Below are positions 1-10,667 of a DNA stretch of 64,000 nt, one piece after another. How positions within the stretch are numbered: position 1 is the stretch's first letter; the number at the start of each line of letters is the position of its first letter. Location: NCBI GenBank assembly GCA_031772625.1, contig CM062819.1, forward strand, positions 828,785,503 to 828,849,502, in the 5' to 3' direction. The position numbers and the translations under genes are program-made. The stretch is from Pinus tabuliformis (lineage: Eukaryota; Streptophyta; Pinopsida; Pinales; Pinaceae). The notes under the pieces are model-generated. The model was not told where the DNA came from. It did no database searches and worked only from the letters and a program-made list of their open reading frames with translations.

Positions 1-1245
1 CTAATATAACATCATTAGATTACTTTTGATATATAAAACTTTTTTCTTTTATTTATTAAATTTATTCATTATATTATTATTATCGTCTTTTACTTTAATA
101 TATTATTACATTTTTTTCCTTTGTTCATTGACCTTTATATTTATTCATTATTAATATACTGTTTTTATTTTTCATTAAACTTTATTGTTTAATTTTAATA
201 TATTATCATTATCTCTTATTTCTTTTATTTTAATCTATTATTAATTTTTTTTCCTTTATTCTTTTGTCCTTATTACTTATCTATTATATTATCATTGTTT
301 TGAACTCTTACTATTATCATAAAGAGGGGGTTTTGCTTATATTATTAGGGGGCTTTACTTATCTTTATATTCTTTGTCATAGTATATCGTATTAAAGTAT
401 TTTATCATATACTATTTATTATTATTTAATATTAACTATTAATATTTTAGGAATTAATTTTGGGATTGGTTTTAAATTTGTTGCTTTTTTTTTCCTTCGT
501 GGTTAATATTTCTTTTTCTTTTTATTTTTATTTTTTAAGTATGAAGTATTTATAATTGTTTTTTCTATTTTGATATTGTATTTGAAATATTGATGGTTAA
601 AATGTATATTATAGATGTTATTTTGTAAAATCTAAGTAATAAGGTTTTTTATTTTATATACATATATATATTAGAGTTATACATTGATCGAACTTACAAC
701 TTATAATCTGTGCTTTTAATCTAATTAGTGCAATTATATAAATTAAATACCTCGTAGGCATAAATAGACATCAATCCATAATAAGCATCAAAAAACTAAT
801 TTTATGATACATCTCGTGCTAAAAAAAAATCATGAAAACTAACTAAACCAACATAGATCCATCTTAAGTATTGATCCAACATGAGTTGAGAGGGATCAAA
901 TTTCTTCACGTGCAAACTTTTTTAGAGTATAAAATACAAAGTTATTTTTCATTGTTTAAATTGTATTTTTGAATGCCAAATAGAGTATATATAGGACAAT
1001 ATAAACGTTTTACCCATAAAAAACTTATGTTTTCATGATATATACATAAATTTTTTTAAATGATATATAATATATACATAATTGACTTTTTTTTTTTTTA
1101 CATAATATATACATAGAGACATTTTATCACGCAAATAAACATAAATTTTATTATTATTAAAGTATTTTTATTTATATTTCAATATTAATTCGTATTAAAA
1201 TATTTTATTGATAACCCATGTTGAATATTTTTTTTATATACAATT
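1..1245. other. AT-rich stretch, no gene
   Basis: Very AT-rich sequence dominated by short T- and A-runs and ATT repeats. I see no open frame of useful length, no LTR ends and no RNA gene. It ends abruptly where the copia integrase-like reading frame begins near 1246, so it may be the flank or target of a truncated insertion. Confidence 0.6.
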
Positions 1246-1704
1246 AAACCAGATGTAAGTCACTTTCGTGTTTTTGGAAGTGAAGCATGGGCCCATATTC
1301 CATATGAGAAACATAAAGCTTTAGAACCTAAGAGTGAAAAATGTATTTTTGTTGGATATTCTGAAGATGTCAAAGGATATAGACTTATTCCACTTAAGTC
1401 CAAGAATGTTATCATTAGAAGAGATGTAAAGTTTGCTGAAAATATATCGGCCTACGAGCCTAGTTCGACGGATGTGCCACCTCTTCCTATCTCTTCTACT
1501 TTTGAAAATATTTCTTCTTCAGATGATGAAAGTGAGGATGACAATCCTCCCCCACCTTCTCAGGATCCTCCTTCAGCTCCTCAGCTTCCAAAATGGGTCC
1601 GTGCTACTCGGGATGCAGCAGGTGATCTTGCCGGTGATCCTACAGATCAGTGACGTACACGTTCTCAGTTTGATAGAGCCTCTTCTTTACTGGCTCAAGC
1701 TTCA
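1246..1704 (+). pseudogene. copia integrase C-terminal region, interrupted
   Basis: This reads in the same frame as the downstream reverse transcriptase and matches the C-terminal integrase region of copia polyproteins. The recognisable motifs are HFRVFGSEAWAHIP near 1261, CIFVGYSEDVKGYRL near 1342 and RRDVKF near 1420, followed by an acidic, Ser/Pro-rich linker. A single TGA at 1651-1653 interrupts the frame at a position where CGA (Arg) would keep it open, so one C-to-T change explains the break. The integrase zinc-binding and DDE core that should precede it are absent. Non-functional remnant. Confidence 0.85.
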
Positions 1705-3252
1705 GTGAATTATGATCCTGACACCTTTGCAGAAGCTTCAGGCCATCCAGATTGGGAAGCAGCTATGAATGAAGAATATCATTTATTATTGGCAAATGAT
1801 ACATGGGATCTTGTTCCTCTACCAAAGGGACGAAAACTTGTTAGATGCAAATGGGTTTATAGAACCAAGTATGGACCAGATGGGAAAGTTGATAAACATA
1901 AAGCTTGTCTTGTTGCTAAGGGTTTTTCACAAGTTGAAGGCATTGACTACACTGAAACCTTCTCCCCTGTTGCCAAAATGAACTCTATCCGCCTTGTTCT
2001 TTCCCTTGCTACCTCCTTCAAATGGGAAGTCCATCAGATGGATGTTAAATCCGCCTTCTTGCATGGGGACTTGCATGAAGAAATATATATGGAACAACCT
2101 ATTGGCTTTATACAAACAAACTCCAGCCTTGTATGTCGGCTTAAGAAATCCCTTTATGGTCTCAAGCAAGCTCCTCGGGCTTGGTATGCCAAAATGGATA
2201 GCTTTCTTTTAGAATCTGGCTTTTCTAGGTGTCATTCTGACAATACTGTCTACACCAAGAAAGTGGGCAAGTCTCTTATCATTCTTGTTCTTTATGTTGA
2301 TGATCTTATCCTCAATGGTAGTGATCCCAACCTTATCAACCATGTGAAGTCCAGCCTTAAAAAGAAGTTTGCAATGACAGACTTAGGACACTTACATTAT
2401 TTTCTTGGTCTTCAAGTCTTGCAATCCAAGGAAGGTATTTCCCCTTCCCAGTCCAAGTATGCCTATGATATTCTACGCCATTTTCACATGGAAGACTGTA
2501 AGCCAGCCCCTTCTCCCTTTCAGTTTGGAGTTAAACTTTCAGTCACTTGTACTTCTCCTGAAATTGATGCGACCTTATACCGTCAACTTGTAGGAAAAAT
2601 TTTGTATCTAACCCATACTCGTCCTGACCTTTCCTTTGCTGTTGGCCTTGTTGCTCGGTCTATGCAAAACCCACGTGAAATTCATTGGAAAGCAACTAAA
2701 AGAATACTTCGTTATGTTCGAGGAACAGTTCAGTTTGGGATTCATTACAGTGCCGAAGCATCTCCTCTATTGGTTGGTTTCACTGATTCCGATTGGGTTG
2801 GTGACCCTGATGATCGGAAGTCTACTGCAGGTTATGTGTTCACTCTTGGTTCAGGACCTATTACATGGGCTTGCAAGAAACAAGGTGCCATTTCTCTTTC
2901 TTCCGCAGAAGCAGAGTATCGTGGTGCTGTAGAAGCCAGTAAGGAATCCTTGTGGCTTCGTCAGATCCTGTCAGAGCTTGGCTTTCAGCAACAACATCCG
3001 ACTACACTTTGGTGTGATAATCAAAGTGCCATTCAACTATGCAAAGATCCAGTCCAACATCAGCGCAACAAACACATTGAACTGCACATGCACTTCATTA
3101 GAAAGCTCATTCACGACCATGTTCTTGAAGTGCAATATTGTTCAACTGATGATCAAGTTGCAAACATATTTACAAAGGCTCTCACAGAGGCAAAGTTCAC
3201 TAAACTTCGATTTATGGTTGGAGTTCAGGAAGTTGTCACTAAGGGGGGATAG
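1705..3252 (+). CDS. copia reverse transcriptase-RNase H (polyprotein remnant)
   Basis: A 515-codon open frame covering the whole copia RT and RNase H. The RT shows WVYRTKYGPDGKVDKHKACL near residue 50, the YGLKQAPRAWY block near 151, and the catalytic YVDDL at residues 197-201. RNase H shows FTDSDWVGD near 359 and the SSAEAEYRG motif near 400; the frame ends in the usual TKAL...KF tail before TAG. It would copy element RNA to cDNA in cytoplasmic particles. The ATG used is only the first Met after the stop at 1651; the real polyprotein starts upstream. With gag and protease gone, activity is unlikely although these domains look intact. Confidence 0.92.
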   Translation: MNYDPDTFAEASGHPDWEAAMNEEYHLLLANDTWDLVPLPKGRKLVRCKWVYRTKYGPDGKVDKHKACLVAKGFSQVEGIDYTETFSPVAKMNSIRLVLSLATSFKWEVHQMDVKSAFLHGDLHEEIYMEQPIGFIQTNSSLVCRLKKSLYGLKQAPRAWYAKMDSFLLESGFSRCHSDNTVYTKKVGKSLIILVLYVDDLILNGSDPNLINHVKSSLKKKFAMTDLGHLHYFLGLQVLQSKEGISPSQSKYAYDILRHFHMEDCKPAPSPFQFGVKLSVTCTSPEIDATLYRQLVGKILYLTHTRPDLSFAVGLVARSMQNPREIHWKATKRILRYVRGTVQFGIHYSAEASPLLVGFTDSDWVGDPDDRKSTAGYVFTLGSGPITWACKKQGAISLSSAEAEYRGAVEASKESLWLRQILSELGFQQQHPTTLWCDNQSAIQLCKDPVQHQRNKHIELHMHFIRKLIHDHVLEVQYCSTDDQVANIFTKALTEAKFTKLRFMVGVQEVVTKGG

Positions 3253-3324
3253 GCTCTAGTGCCTCCTTCCTTCTCCTATTGTGTCATATTTGTAAATCCT
3301 TCAATCCTATCCCAAGTTGTTCTT

Positions 3325-3758
3325 AAGGGGGGATGTTAGGATATTCCGACACATAGGAAATAGTTAAGTATAACTTTTTAGGTAAAGTGTGTTTCTTTAC
3401 TATGTACATTTTGTAACTTACAATCCGACGGTCACGATATGTAGTGATCCGACGTTCATTCTATCCTCGGTATTACCGACACTTGATCCGTGGCTTAACA
3501 CCCGATTGGTCCATGATCTCTATTTAAAGAGCATGGAGGGTCATTTGTAGGTTAACTGTGCATGAGAGAAGCTTATGTAAATTTTTATTCTTTTATTAAT
3601 AAATTGCCTAAAGTGGCCGCGTTGGCTCAGGCAGTGGACTGTTTCCCTCTTTGAGGGTTTTAAACACGTCAAAAGTACTGGTGTATTGATCTGTGATCTG
3701 TTTGTGAGCGGTGTCCTTTGGTGTTCTGTCTGAGGAACTTACCCTGTAAATTCCTACA
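3325..3758 (+). repeat. polypurine tract and 3' LTR of the copia element
   Basis: A purine tract (AAGGGGGGAT, 3325-3333) immediately precedes TGTTAGGA at 3334. The LTR runs 425 bp to TTCCTACA ending at 3758, so the ends form a short imperfect inverted repeat. A TATA-like CTATTTAAAG lies near 3520 and an AATAAA near 3597, consistent with U3 promoter and polyadenylation signals. There is no second copy in the window, so the right boundary rests on the TG...CA ends and on loss of element-like sequence afterwards. Confidence 0.8.
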
Positions 3759-4043
3759 AGTTGATATCAACCTAAATTAGTTAACATAGATCTTCAAATA
3801 GTTTATTTACATTTCTAGATTTTTCTTTCTAAGCATATTCATTTTTTTTCTTTCTAACCATATTCATTTTTTATTATTATAGTTGACATTATTTTTCTAT
3901 TTAGAACACATTTTTTATTTTTATTTTAAAAGAGGATAGACAAACTGACACACTTACACATCCCCTCATAATGAGTTGTAAAATGAGTCTCTTGACTCAC
4001 CTCTTAATTAGAAGTCATCCATACTAGTCGGATAAGACATGGG
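3759..4043. other. short intergenic spacer
   Basis: AT-rich, with no coding potential seen and no recognised repeat. It separates the copia LTR from the start of the Tat/Ogre-like LTR. Confidence 0.5.
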
Positions 4044-4742
4044 TGTTTTAGTGTCAGTCTTTGCAGCCTTCCTCCAGTGATCAAAAATGCTCTTACAAAG
4101 TGATTTTAAGATGTCAAGGTCAAATTTTGTCATTTCAGTGAGTCTTCAAACAAAATTTGGTCACTAGGTATTAGGTCTAGCGTTTGCTTGCACTCCTTTC
4201 AAAATTGTCCAAATGTTGGTCCATGTCACCATTCAGCTGTGCGTACCATCATTCAGAGGGTTCTCATCATCATGTCAGGTTCCAATGGGTCATTTTACAC
4301 CTTGTTCATGCTTCAGTTGTGCCTAGGTAAGGTTCATTTCCCTCTCCTAGGGTTTTGAAGGTAATTTCTCTTGGATGATCAAATCATCAACAAAACTTGT
4401 ATCCTGATGTTCATACACCTTCCCCTATCCTTAATGTACCTTATTAAACACTTCCCATCACTGAGATTCCCCAAATTCCTCATTTTCGCACAAACCCTAG
4501 TTTCTTGCTACAACTTGACAATTTTTTAGGTTAGCCTGTGTTTTGCCCTTTTGGACCTCTTCCCCTCACTCAATCTTTGAAATTCCACTTTCCCTTACTT
4601 CCTAACATCCCTCCCTACTTCCCAATTTTTTCTCAAGAATTTAGAAGCCCCTTATCCCCTTCATTTCACTTCATTTCGACAAATCCCCTGTTCCACACAT
4701 CGTGATAGGTTTTACTCCAATGATGTTTCTGAGCAAGAAAAG

Positions 4743-4853
4743 ATGAATTTGGGAAAAATGAAAGAGGTTTTTGTCCACAATAGGCCAAGGAAGAAAAACC
4801 TCCTTCACTTTTTACATAGGTGTCATGGTTTTAGAGAAATGTCAAAACTATAG
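4743..4853 (+). CDS. LTR-embedded ORF, N-terminal block (copy 1)
   Basis: A 36-residue frame beginning MNLGKMKEVFVHNRPRKK and ending at TAG 4851. The related solo LTR has a frame starting at 60169 that matches 31 of 36 residues here and reads on where this copy has TAG (CAA at the aligned Gln). The peptide is strongly basic. I do not recognise the family. It may be the first exon or N-terminus of an additional element-encoded protein lying inside the LTR; the coiled-coil segment at 5878-6120 would be its C-terminal part. It could also be conserved non-coding LTR sequence that happens to be open. Confidence 0.4.
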   Translation: MNLGKMKEVFVHNRPRKKNLLHFLHRCHGFREMSKL

Positions 4854-5049
4854 TTTCCTCAGGAGAATTGATGCACCTCTGAAGTGACCTTGGGAAAATC
4901 AAGATTTCTCCTAGCTTGGTTGGCCTAATGACTTTCTTTATGCATCAAATGATAACTAGACACAAAGAGATTTCCAATGAGCTATCATGAGCTCAATTTG
5001 GAGTTGAGGAAGACTTTCAAAAGTTGACTGCAACAACACTCTGCCTTGA

Positions 5050-5300
5050 GGCAACCTCATTTTGCACATTTTGACCAGTCTTGGGAGATTTGATTTTTGA
5101 CAAGGCAAATGAACTCCAAATTGAAAAATTAAAGTTGGATTGGAAAGTAGACTCAATAATAATTCCAACAAGCTCTCCCGTGCCTAATTTTGACACTGGG
5201 AAGGTCTCCAAAAGTCTCCTACAAAAAGGCGCTATGCATTGAGATGGCACGGCACATTGGGCATCGCTCTGTAGTGTAAAAAATGAACTAGCGCGACACA
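5050..5300 (+). repeat. block duplicated inside the LTR
   Basis: This block resembles 6400-6600 of the same LTR and 60660-60830 of the solo LTR. The shared landmarks are GGAAAGTAGAC, then a purine-rich spacer, then a phrase ending AAAAAGGCGCTATGCA in the two copies here. In copy 1 it therefore occurs twice. The simplest reading is that a segment of a related LTR was inserted or recombined into this one, which would also account for its extra length. Confidence 0.5.
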
Positions 5301-5635
5301 TTGAGATGGCGCGGTGCATTAGGCTAAAAAGCCTGAAATCCATTCAAATCTTCCTCCAAAGACTCTCAAATTGCTAAATTCTTCATTTCCCAAGTAAGTT
5401 AACATCCCTCCATGACCAATGAATGAATTTCTCTTGGTGCTTATGGTGATTTAATGGATAAAAATTAAAACCCTACCTCCTTGCATTTTTTGTCAAAAAA
5501 CAATTGCATAGGGTTTATGAGTTGTATTTCTTGCTGCTAATTCCACTCCTAGCCATTTCTCACTCCCTCACTCCTTCATTTCCTCAATCATTTTCTCCCT
5601 CTCATTACATTCTCATCTACCCATTCCACATTTCT

Positions 5636-5760
5636 CATATCCCTAATCAACTAACCCTAAATCCCTAATCCCACTATCCCAAACCCTAGTCAAATATCCC
5701 CAAAACCCTAATTGCCATCCCAAACCCTAAATATCATCCCCTAAACCCTTTCATTCCCTA
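5636..5760 (+). repeat. degenerate telomere-like CCCTAAA motifs
   Basis: Within the LTR, several imperfect copies of the plant telomere-type motif (AAACCCTAA, CCCTAAATC, AAACCCTAG) lie within about 120 bp. Such motifs occur near promoters and in LTRs of plants. They are too few and degenerate to be a telomere relic with confidence. Confidence 0.45.
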
Positions 5761-5877
5761 AAATCCTACAGCTAGCATCAAACCCTCCCCTCATCAGTCC
5801 CACTCATCCATGGCACTCAAAAACATGAAGGCAAAACCGGCAAGCTGCCAAGAGGAGGAAAATCAAATTGACCACAC

Positions 5878-6123
5878 TTGAGCAAGAAATTCAAAGCTGA
5901 TCGTGAATCTTGGCTTGAGAGAAAAAACATGCACCTAGAAAGGATGCTAGAGAAGGCCAACAGCAAGAAAAACATGTTGAGGAACATTGCATATCATTAC
6001 TCGGCGAGAAACAAAGTGTGCAAGGCAAGAATCAGGGACTTGAAGGCCAAGTTGAATAAAGCATCGAGGAAGTGAAAAGAGCAAGATAGACTTCAGATCT
6101 TGGCTGAGGCTTCCTTGGCCCAA
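5878..6123 (+). pseudogene. LTR-embedded ORF, coiled-coil C-terminal block (copy 1)
   Basis: A charged, helix-favouring frame: ESWLERKNMHLERMLEKA near its start, then KARIRDLKAKLNKASRK before TGA at 6073. It continues in frame past the TGA with LQILAEASLAQHN to TAA. The solo LTR has the matching end LHILAEASLKEHDIK, joined there directly to the VHNRPRKK block. The TGA aligns with a CGA codon in that copy, again a C-to-T change. Upstream, a possible start (ATG near 5811) reads in another frame, so a frameshift is likely. Family unknown. Confidence 0.4.
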
Positions 6124-7625
6124 CATAACACTTAATGAAGGACACTCAGCCCAAATTTCAAGAAATTTGGGACACTTTTTGCAATTTTGAAATTTTTGGG
6201 CCAAAACACAGGTTTTTCTGCCCAATGCACCGCGCCACCTGGCGCTCGCTTTTGATGGGGGTCTCCTTTTGATGAAAACTCAACATTTTTGGATTTTTCA
6301 TGGAAAAATATGCATGCTCACCAATGGCCAAGAAATTTTGACAGGTTTTGAGCCCCCAAAAAGGTCAAAAACACCCCAAAAATGACCTTTCTGCCCCTTT
6401 TTGGACACACAGGAAGCAGTGTTGGGAGAACTCAATTTTGGAGGGGCAAATGGAGGCCAAATTCAAAAATTCCACTTGTTCTGGAAAGTAGACAGGCAGA
6501 CCTTTCCAACAAGCACACTTGGAGAAAATTTGGACACCGGGAAGGCCTCCAAAGCAACTGCAAAAAGGCGCTATGCATAGGGAAATCAACGCGGCGCCTT
6601 GGGGAAATTTTGTTCAGTTTGACCAAAAATGCTTTGTTTTTCGCCTAGTTTCTTGACAGTTTGACTTTTCTTCTTCTAAATGTCAAACTCATGATGTAAT
6701 TTAATGTAATTTGATGGATCTTGATGTAATTATGCTAAATTTTCACTCATAGAGGTAGATTCATCCATGAAAAGGTAGTTTGCAACTGAATGAATCAATT
6801 CCCTAGTTTTTAGAGGCAAGCTGTTCCACTACCTACTTTTTAGTTCTCAGTTTAGACTTTGTTGGAACAGCTCCTAAACTTATGAGCTCGACCCCTAGAG
6901 GCTAGGATGAGTTGTTTATTGCCTATATCTACTAGTTTTTCAGTCATTAGCAAAGGTTGAACTTTTGAGAAAGCTTGGAGCTTCATTGCATACACATTTC
7001 AGCAGTTTGACTAAGGAATAGACCAGGGTTTGCAGCACTTTATGGGATTCATGTGGAATCTTGCTTTGGTATTGTGTTTCCTTCCGTAATTGTAAGTTTA
7101 CATGTGTTTTATGTATGCCATTATCTCTCTTTGCTTCATCTTAACTAAAACAAACAAGGATAAAGGTAGAATCCATTGAAATTGCAGTGCTCTACCTAGG
7201 GTTTGCTTTAGTTACTTATGTTTTCAGCTGTTTGAAGAGGATCCCTGAGGTTTTCTTGTCCTCTTCAATTCCTCACCTGTCTAAAGCCCTCCAGTTCATT
7301 CAATTTGAAGTACCAAATCATTTGCCTATCTTGCCCCATAGAGATATTTGCAAAATTGAGCCTCATTCCCCAGACCCAAAATCTGCCTTTCCATTTGAGC
7401 CAACAAAACATCATCAAACTTAATCAAACTCCTTTGCACACATACCTAGCCTATAATCATTCTTCACATCAGTCATCTCAAGCCTCATTGATCAGATTTT
7501 GCTGAGATTGACAAGGAGAGAGCCCTCTCCCGACCTGGTAGGGCTAGCTACCAAGTTAAGCGTGGTTTGATGTTACCCTAGATCCTACCTTTCTCAGCCT
7601 GAGGTAGATTTAGTTCCTAACATAG

Positions 7626-7643
7626 TGGCAATTCCACTGGGGA
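7626..7643 (+). promoter_or_regulatory. Tat/Ogre-type primer binding site
   Basis: Three bases after the LTR end comes TGGCAATTCCACTGGGGA, which has the form of the 3'-end complement of a tRNA (TGG complementing CCA) and resembles the TGGCGA...CTGGGGA sites that follow Tat/Ogre LTRs. It would prime minus-strand DNA synthesis. I have not matched it to a particular tRNA. Confidence 0.65.
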
Positions 7644-8071
7644 AGAAAAGTTTATTTTTTTGTTAGTATTCTTTATTTTATAAACTACAGATGGAGTCTG
7701 AAGTTATGCCGGGAAGTCTTCGAACTGCACATTGCTTTGCGAGTGCATATGTAGATAAAAGCTGCTTCAGTCAATCTCCGGTCCAGTCTTATAAATTGAA
7801 CATCTGACGTGCAAATTGCCACAGTACATGTATCAAGTTAAATTTGATTGTTGATGGTAGACAACGATCATACACTGGAAAGGCTGAAATCATTCACCTG
7901 GCAATTCCAAATCATTTTCAAGATCAGAGCCAAAGACTCCACTGGAGGATGAACACGACCAACAAAAACATGAAAGGGCAATATGGAAAGATCAGGTATT
8001 CAAGTTGGAATTTCATCCAAGACATTTTGTTCTTTTTCTTCTCTTTTCCTGAGAATGTCAACAAGGATTTG
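7644..8071 (+). other. remnant of element leader, no clear gene
   Basis: This follows the primer site and should be the 5' leader of the Tat-like element. There is an open frame of 81 codons from 7844 that matches nothing I recognise and ends in a poly-Phe run; it is probably chance. No gag is visible before the next element begins at 8072, so the Tat-like element is reduced to its 5' LTR plus a few hundred bases. Confidence 0.5.
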
Positions 8072-8771
8072 TGTAACAGCCCAAAGTAAATATAAAATTA
8101 ATTTCCTAATTAAAATCAGAATCAACAAATAAGTACATACCTATATTACCTGTGATCGATGTCTACCAGATGACAACAAAATTTTGGGGACGACTCTCCA
8201 CCCAACCGTAGGCTCAATTGTGCAAGGATTTGCTACAACTAGCCACCCCCGAGCCCTCAATCAACGTACTACTGCCAATGACTCCTAAGTCTTAGAACAC
8301 CATTCTCCCAAGAGAATGAAAGATAGAAATTCGGAAAGATGGAATGCAGGCATGCCTCTCATCTCCCTCCCATCTATTAAATAGAACAATATTGAAAGGG
8401 AAACCACATGCACACACCCATGTGTCTACATGCAACTTTCTTTTGATTTTTAGTTTTCTTGTTTTATTTCCTTCTTTTTGATAGTTTCCTTTTCTTGTTT
8501 TATTTCCTTCTTTTTGATAGTTTCCTTGTCTTATTTATTCTTATCTAGAGCTTTAGTATGGTTATTACTATTTTTATTTTTATTATTTTTATTTATTTTC
8601 TTTGTATATATTTTTAATCTTATTTATTATTTAACATTTATGATTTATTATGATTATTATTATTATTAAGTGATTTATTTATTATTTATATTATTAATTA
8701 TTATTTATATTATTTATTAATTATTATTATATTATTATTTATTATTTATTATTAAGGGGAGGGATATTACA
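8072..8771 (-). repeat. gypsy-type 3' LTR on the minus strand
   Basis: About 700 bp with ends TGTAACAGCCC (8072) and GGGATATTACA (ending 8771), an imperfect terminal inverted repeat typical of TGTAA-CCC gypsy LTRs. Read on the minus strand it is preceded by a purine tract and a GGGACGAAG phrase (8772-8815) that is characteristic of the end of chromovirus internal regions. The plus-sense right third is almost pure ATT/TTA repeats (8560-8757). No second LTR is present. Confidence 0.65.
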
Positions 8772-8930
8772 TACTCTCCCACTTTAAGGAAACTTCGTCC
8801 CGAAGTTAAGTTGAATTTTGTATTATTTATTATTTTTATTATTTGTTATTTAATTTACTCCATGTTGCCAACACCCTCTGTTGAACTAGTATAACCAGCA
8901 TGCATTAAAAGTCCCCAACACCCCGGGAAA
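8772..8930 (-). other. polypurine tract and 3' tail of a gypsy internal region
   Basis: On the minus strand this reads GGGACGAAGTT, a short spacer, then AAAGTGGGAGAG just before the LTR: the classical chromovirus 3' tail. The chromodomain that should lie immediately upstream is missing and is replaced by AT-rich sequence, so the element is internally deleted. Confidence 0.55.
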
Positions 8931-10667
8931 TCTCAAGGAATCTCTGTCCTTTTTCCCACTTTCGGCACCAGGCATAAGCCTGACTCGGTCTGTATCCTAG
9001 TCTAAGGCTGGCCCCAAGGCTCGCGTCTGAATCAGACCTCATCTGCCCCAAGGCAGGCATCCGGTCCAGTACTCAATGACCCCCGACATCTCGCAAGGCT
9101 GGCCCACTCCCTCCACAACTATTAAGGTGCACAACCCCAGGCATCAAAGTCCTTTACATCCCTTCCAAACTTCGGCATCCCAATCCAATAATAGGCACCT
9201 AGCCTAGAACATCAGGCACTTGGCCTCCTCAAGATGGTCCCATAGCCCTTCAAGAGCTGTCCATCAAGAGCTACACAAGACAAAGGAACCACTGGCATAT
9301 GTAGTGTTGATTGAGTTTGTCCCCAGCCCATATGGTGTTACTTATTCTCCCTCGTGCGTATGGGCTCGCACGAGATCATCAAATAAACCGGCCCTCTCGG
9401 CCCATTTGTGGAGTCTTGTCAATCCTCACACCTCAACATGCAACCAATGCATTAGCTATACCATCATAGTATCATAGAAAATAATCCACATGCCAAGTTT
9501 TCCATGTCATCATGAGAACATTCATCATTTTAATCGCAACATTATGAATGATAACGAACTGCATGCTCATGCATGTCATAAATTTGTACGCAACTATCAC
9601 ATGAATTCCATCATAAGTCAGAACATCAACATATTTGCATCAAGACATATCATGACTTCACATAATAACTGAACCACATGTCAATAACCTCATATTATAG
9701 CATCATAATTCCTATGCCACGTTATGCATCTCATATCCATCATGAGTATTCAACATTAAATATCTATAATCACGTAGTAAATGAATATAACATCATAATA
9801 CCTATGCATATCACTATCATCATAAGGATGCATCATCACTATAAGAACCATATGTACATCATTATCCTCCTACCATTGTATCATGAAACATCGTCAATAT
9901 GAGAAACATCTCAATACTTATCAAACATAGTATAATACTCTATAAGAATTCTTATCAGGATTCATCAGAAAAATCAATTTCATTTACTTTACAAACATTC
10001 AACTATGAACAAAGATTATTCAACATCCATCTAGGCTCTATGTTATCTCATCAGTGTTATTAGTGTTATGTTTTCATCAAGATACCAATTAGTTTCTCAA
10101 TGATCCTTTCCACTTCTTTCAACATGCAACCATTTACACCATAGGTATAATCATCTACGTACATTGTTAAATCTCACATGAGCCTCATCATCTTGAGTCT
10201 TAATCTCTTCCCTAACGAAATTCTGGTGAATTTCATTTTTTTTAAGATATTACTAGTGATACCATCATTATTTAAATCATCTATCTCAGAATTAAAATCC
10301 CTTGATTTTACATCCATTTACCCTTTGGCTTACTGATTCCAATACCGCTATATGCAATTGCATATAAATACTAGGTCATCATGATTTAATTTTATATCAT
10401 GCGTAATTTACTTGCATGAGGGTTTGTTGATCCATGTTGACTTATACCTACATCATTTAACAATTATCATTTTCATCTAAAAATATTTCCTTATCTCGTC
10501 AAGTTCCTATCTCAATACCACTTGATTGCTTTATCATAAATTCGCTCTTCATCAAGTTGGACAGGAGATTCTTGCTCATTAAATAGTATATTTATTTTAT
10601 ATTTTGAAACAGTTGGAAATACTACTACTATCATTGTCCATGAAAAATTCAAATGTGTGGTGTTATG
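8931..10667. repeat. dispersed repeat, copy A
   Basis: A 1.74-kb non-coding sequence present three times in the window, in the same orientation (also 16623-18586 and 46399-48269). The left 500 bp is CT-rich with many GGC-rich phrases. The middle is full of CATCAT/ATCATAA-type words, and the right part is AT-rich. Open frames in it are short and are not maintained between copies. Copy A stops at GTGGTGTTATG and is fused directly to the middle of a hAT transposase (junction near 10667), whereas copies B and C run about 240 bp further. Family unknown; it could be the leader or LTR of a gypsy-type element. Confidence 0.75.

Larger units (their letters stand above)
1246..3758 (+). mobile_element. 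5'-truncated Ty1/copia retrotransposon
   Basis: The 3' half of a copia-order element: C-terminal integrase region, reverse transcriptase, RNase H, polypurine tract and 3' LTR in the canonical copia order. The 5' LTR, primer site, gag, protease and catalytic core of integrase are missing; the left edge near 1246 abuts AT-rich DNA. Truncation at the 5' side of an LTR element suggests a deletion or rearrangement rather than incomplete reverse transcription (inference). Confidence 0.9.
4044..7622 (+). repeat. long Tat/Ogre-like LTR (copy 1)
   Basis: About 3.6 kb with TG (TGTTTTAG at 4044) and CA (TTCCTAACA ending 7622) ends, directly followed by a primer-site-like sequence. Large parts align in order with the solo LTR at 59470-61835: the start, the CCTCCAGTGATCAAA block, the VHNRPRKK reading frame, the long Thr/Ser-poor 3' part, and the GGAGAGAGCCCTCTCC block near the end. 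Relative to that copy it carries about 1.2 kb extra between roughly 4860 and 6080. LTRs of this size followed by this type of primer site are characteristic of the Tat/Ogre branch of Ty3/gypsy; the assignment is by structure, not by protein. Confidence 0.72.

Noticed and set aside
5636..5760. Interstitial telomere
   Set aside because: Motifs are imperfect and few, and lie within an LTR; called only as telomere-like.
7844..8089. 81-codon frame after the Tat-like primer site as gag
   Set aside because: No Gag features, ends in poly-Phe, too short.
9220..9902. Small frames in the dispersed repeat, similar in all three copies
   Set aside because: They are preserved only because the copies are nearly identical; some copies have stops or indels, and composition follows the CATCAT repeats.
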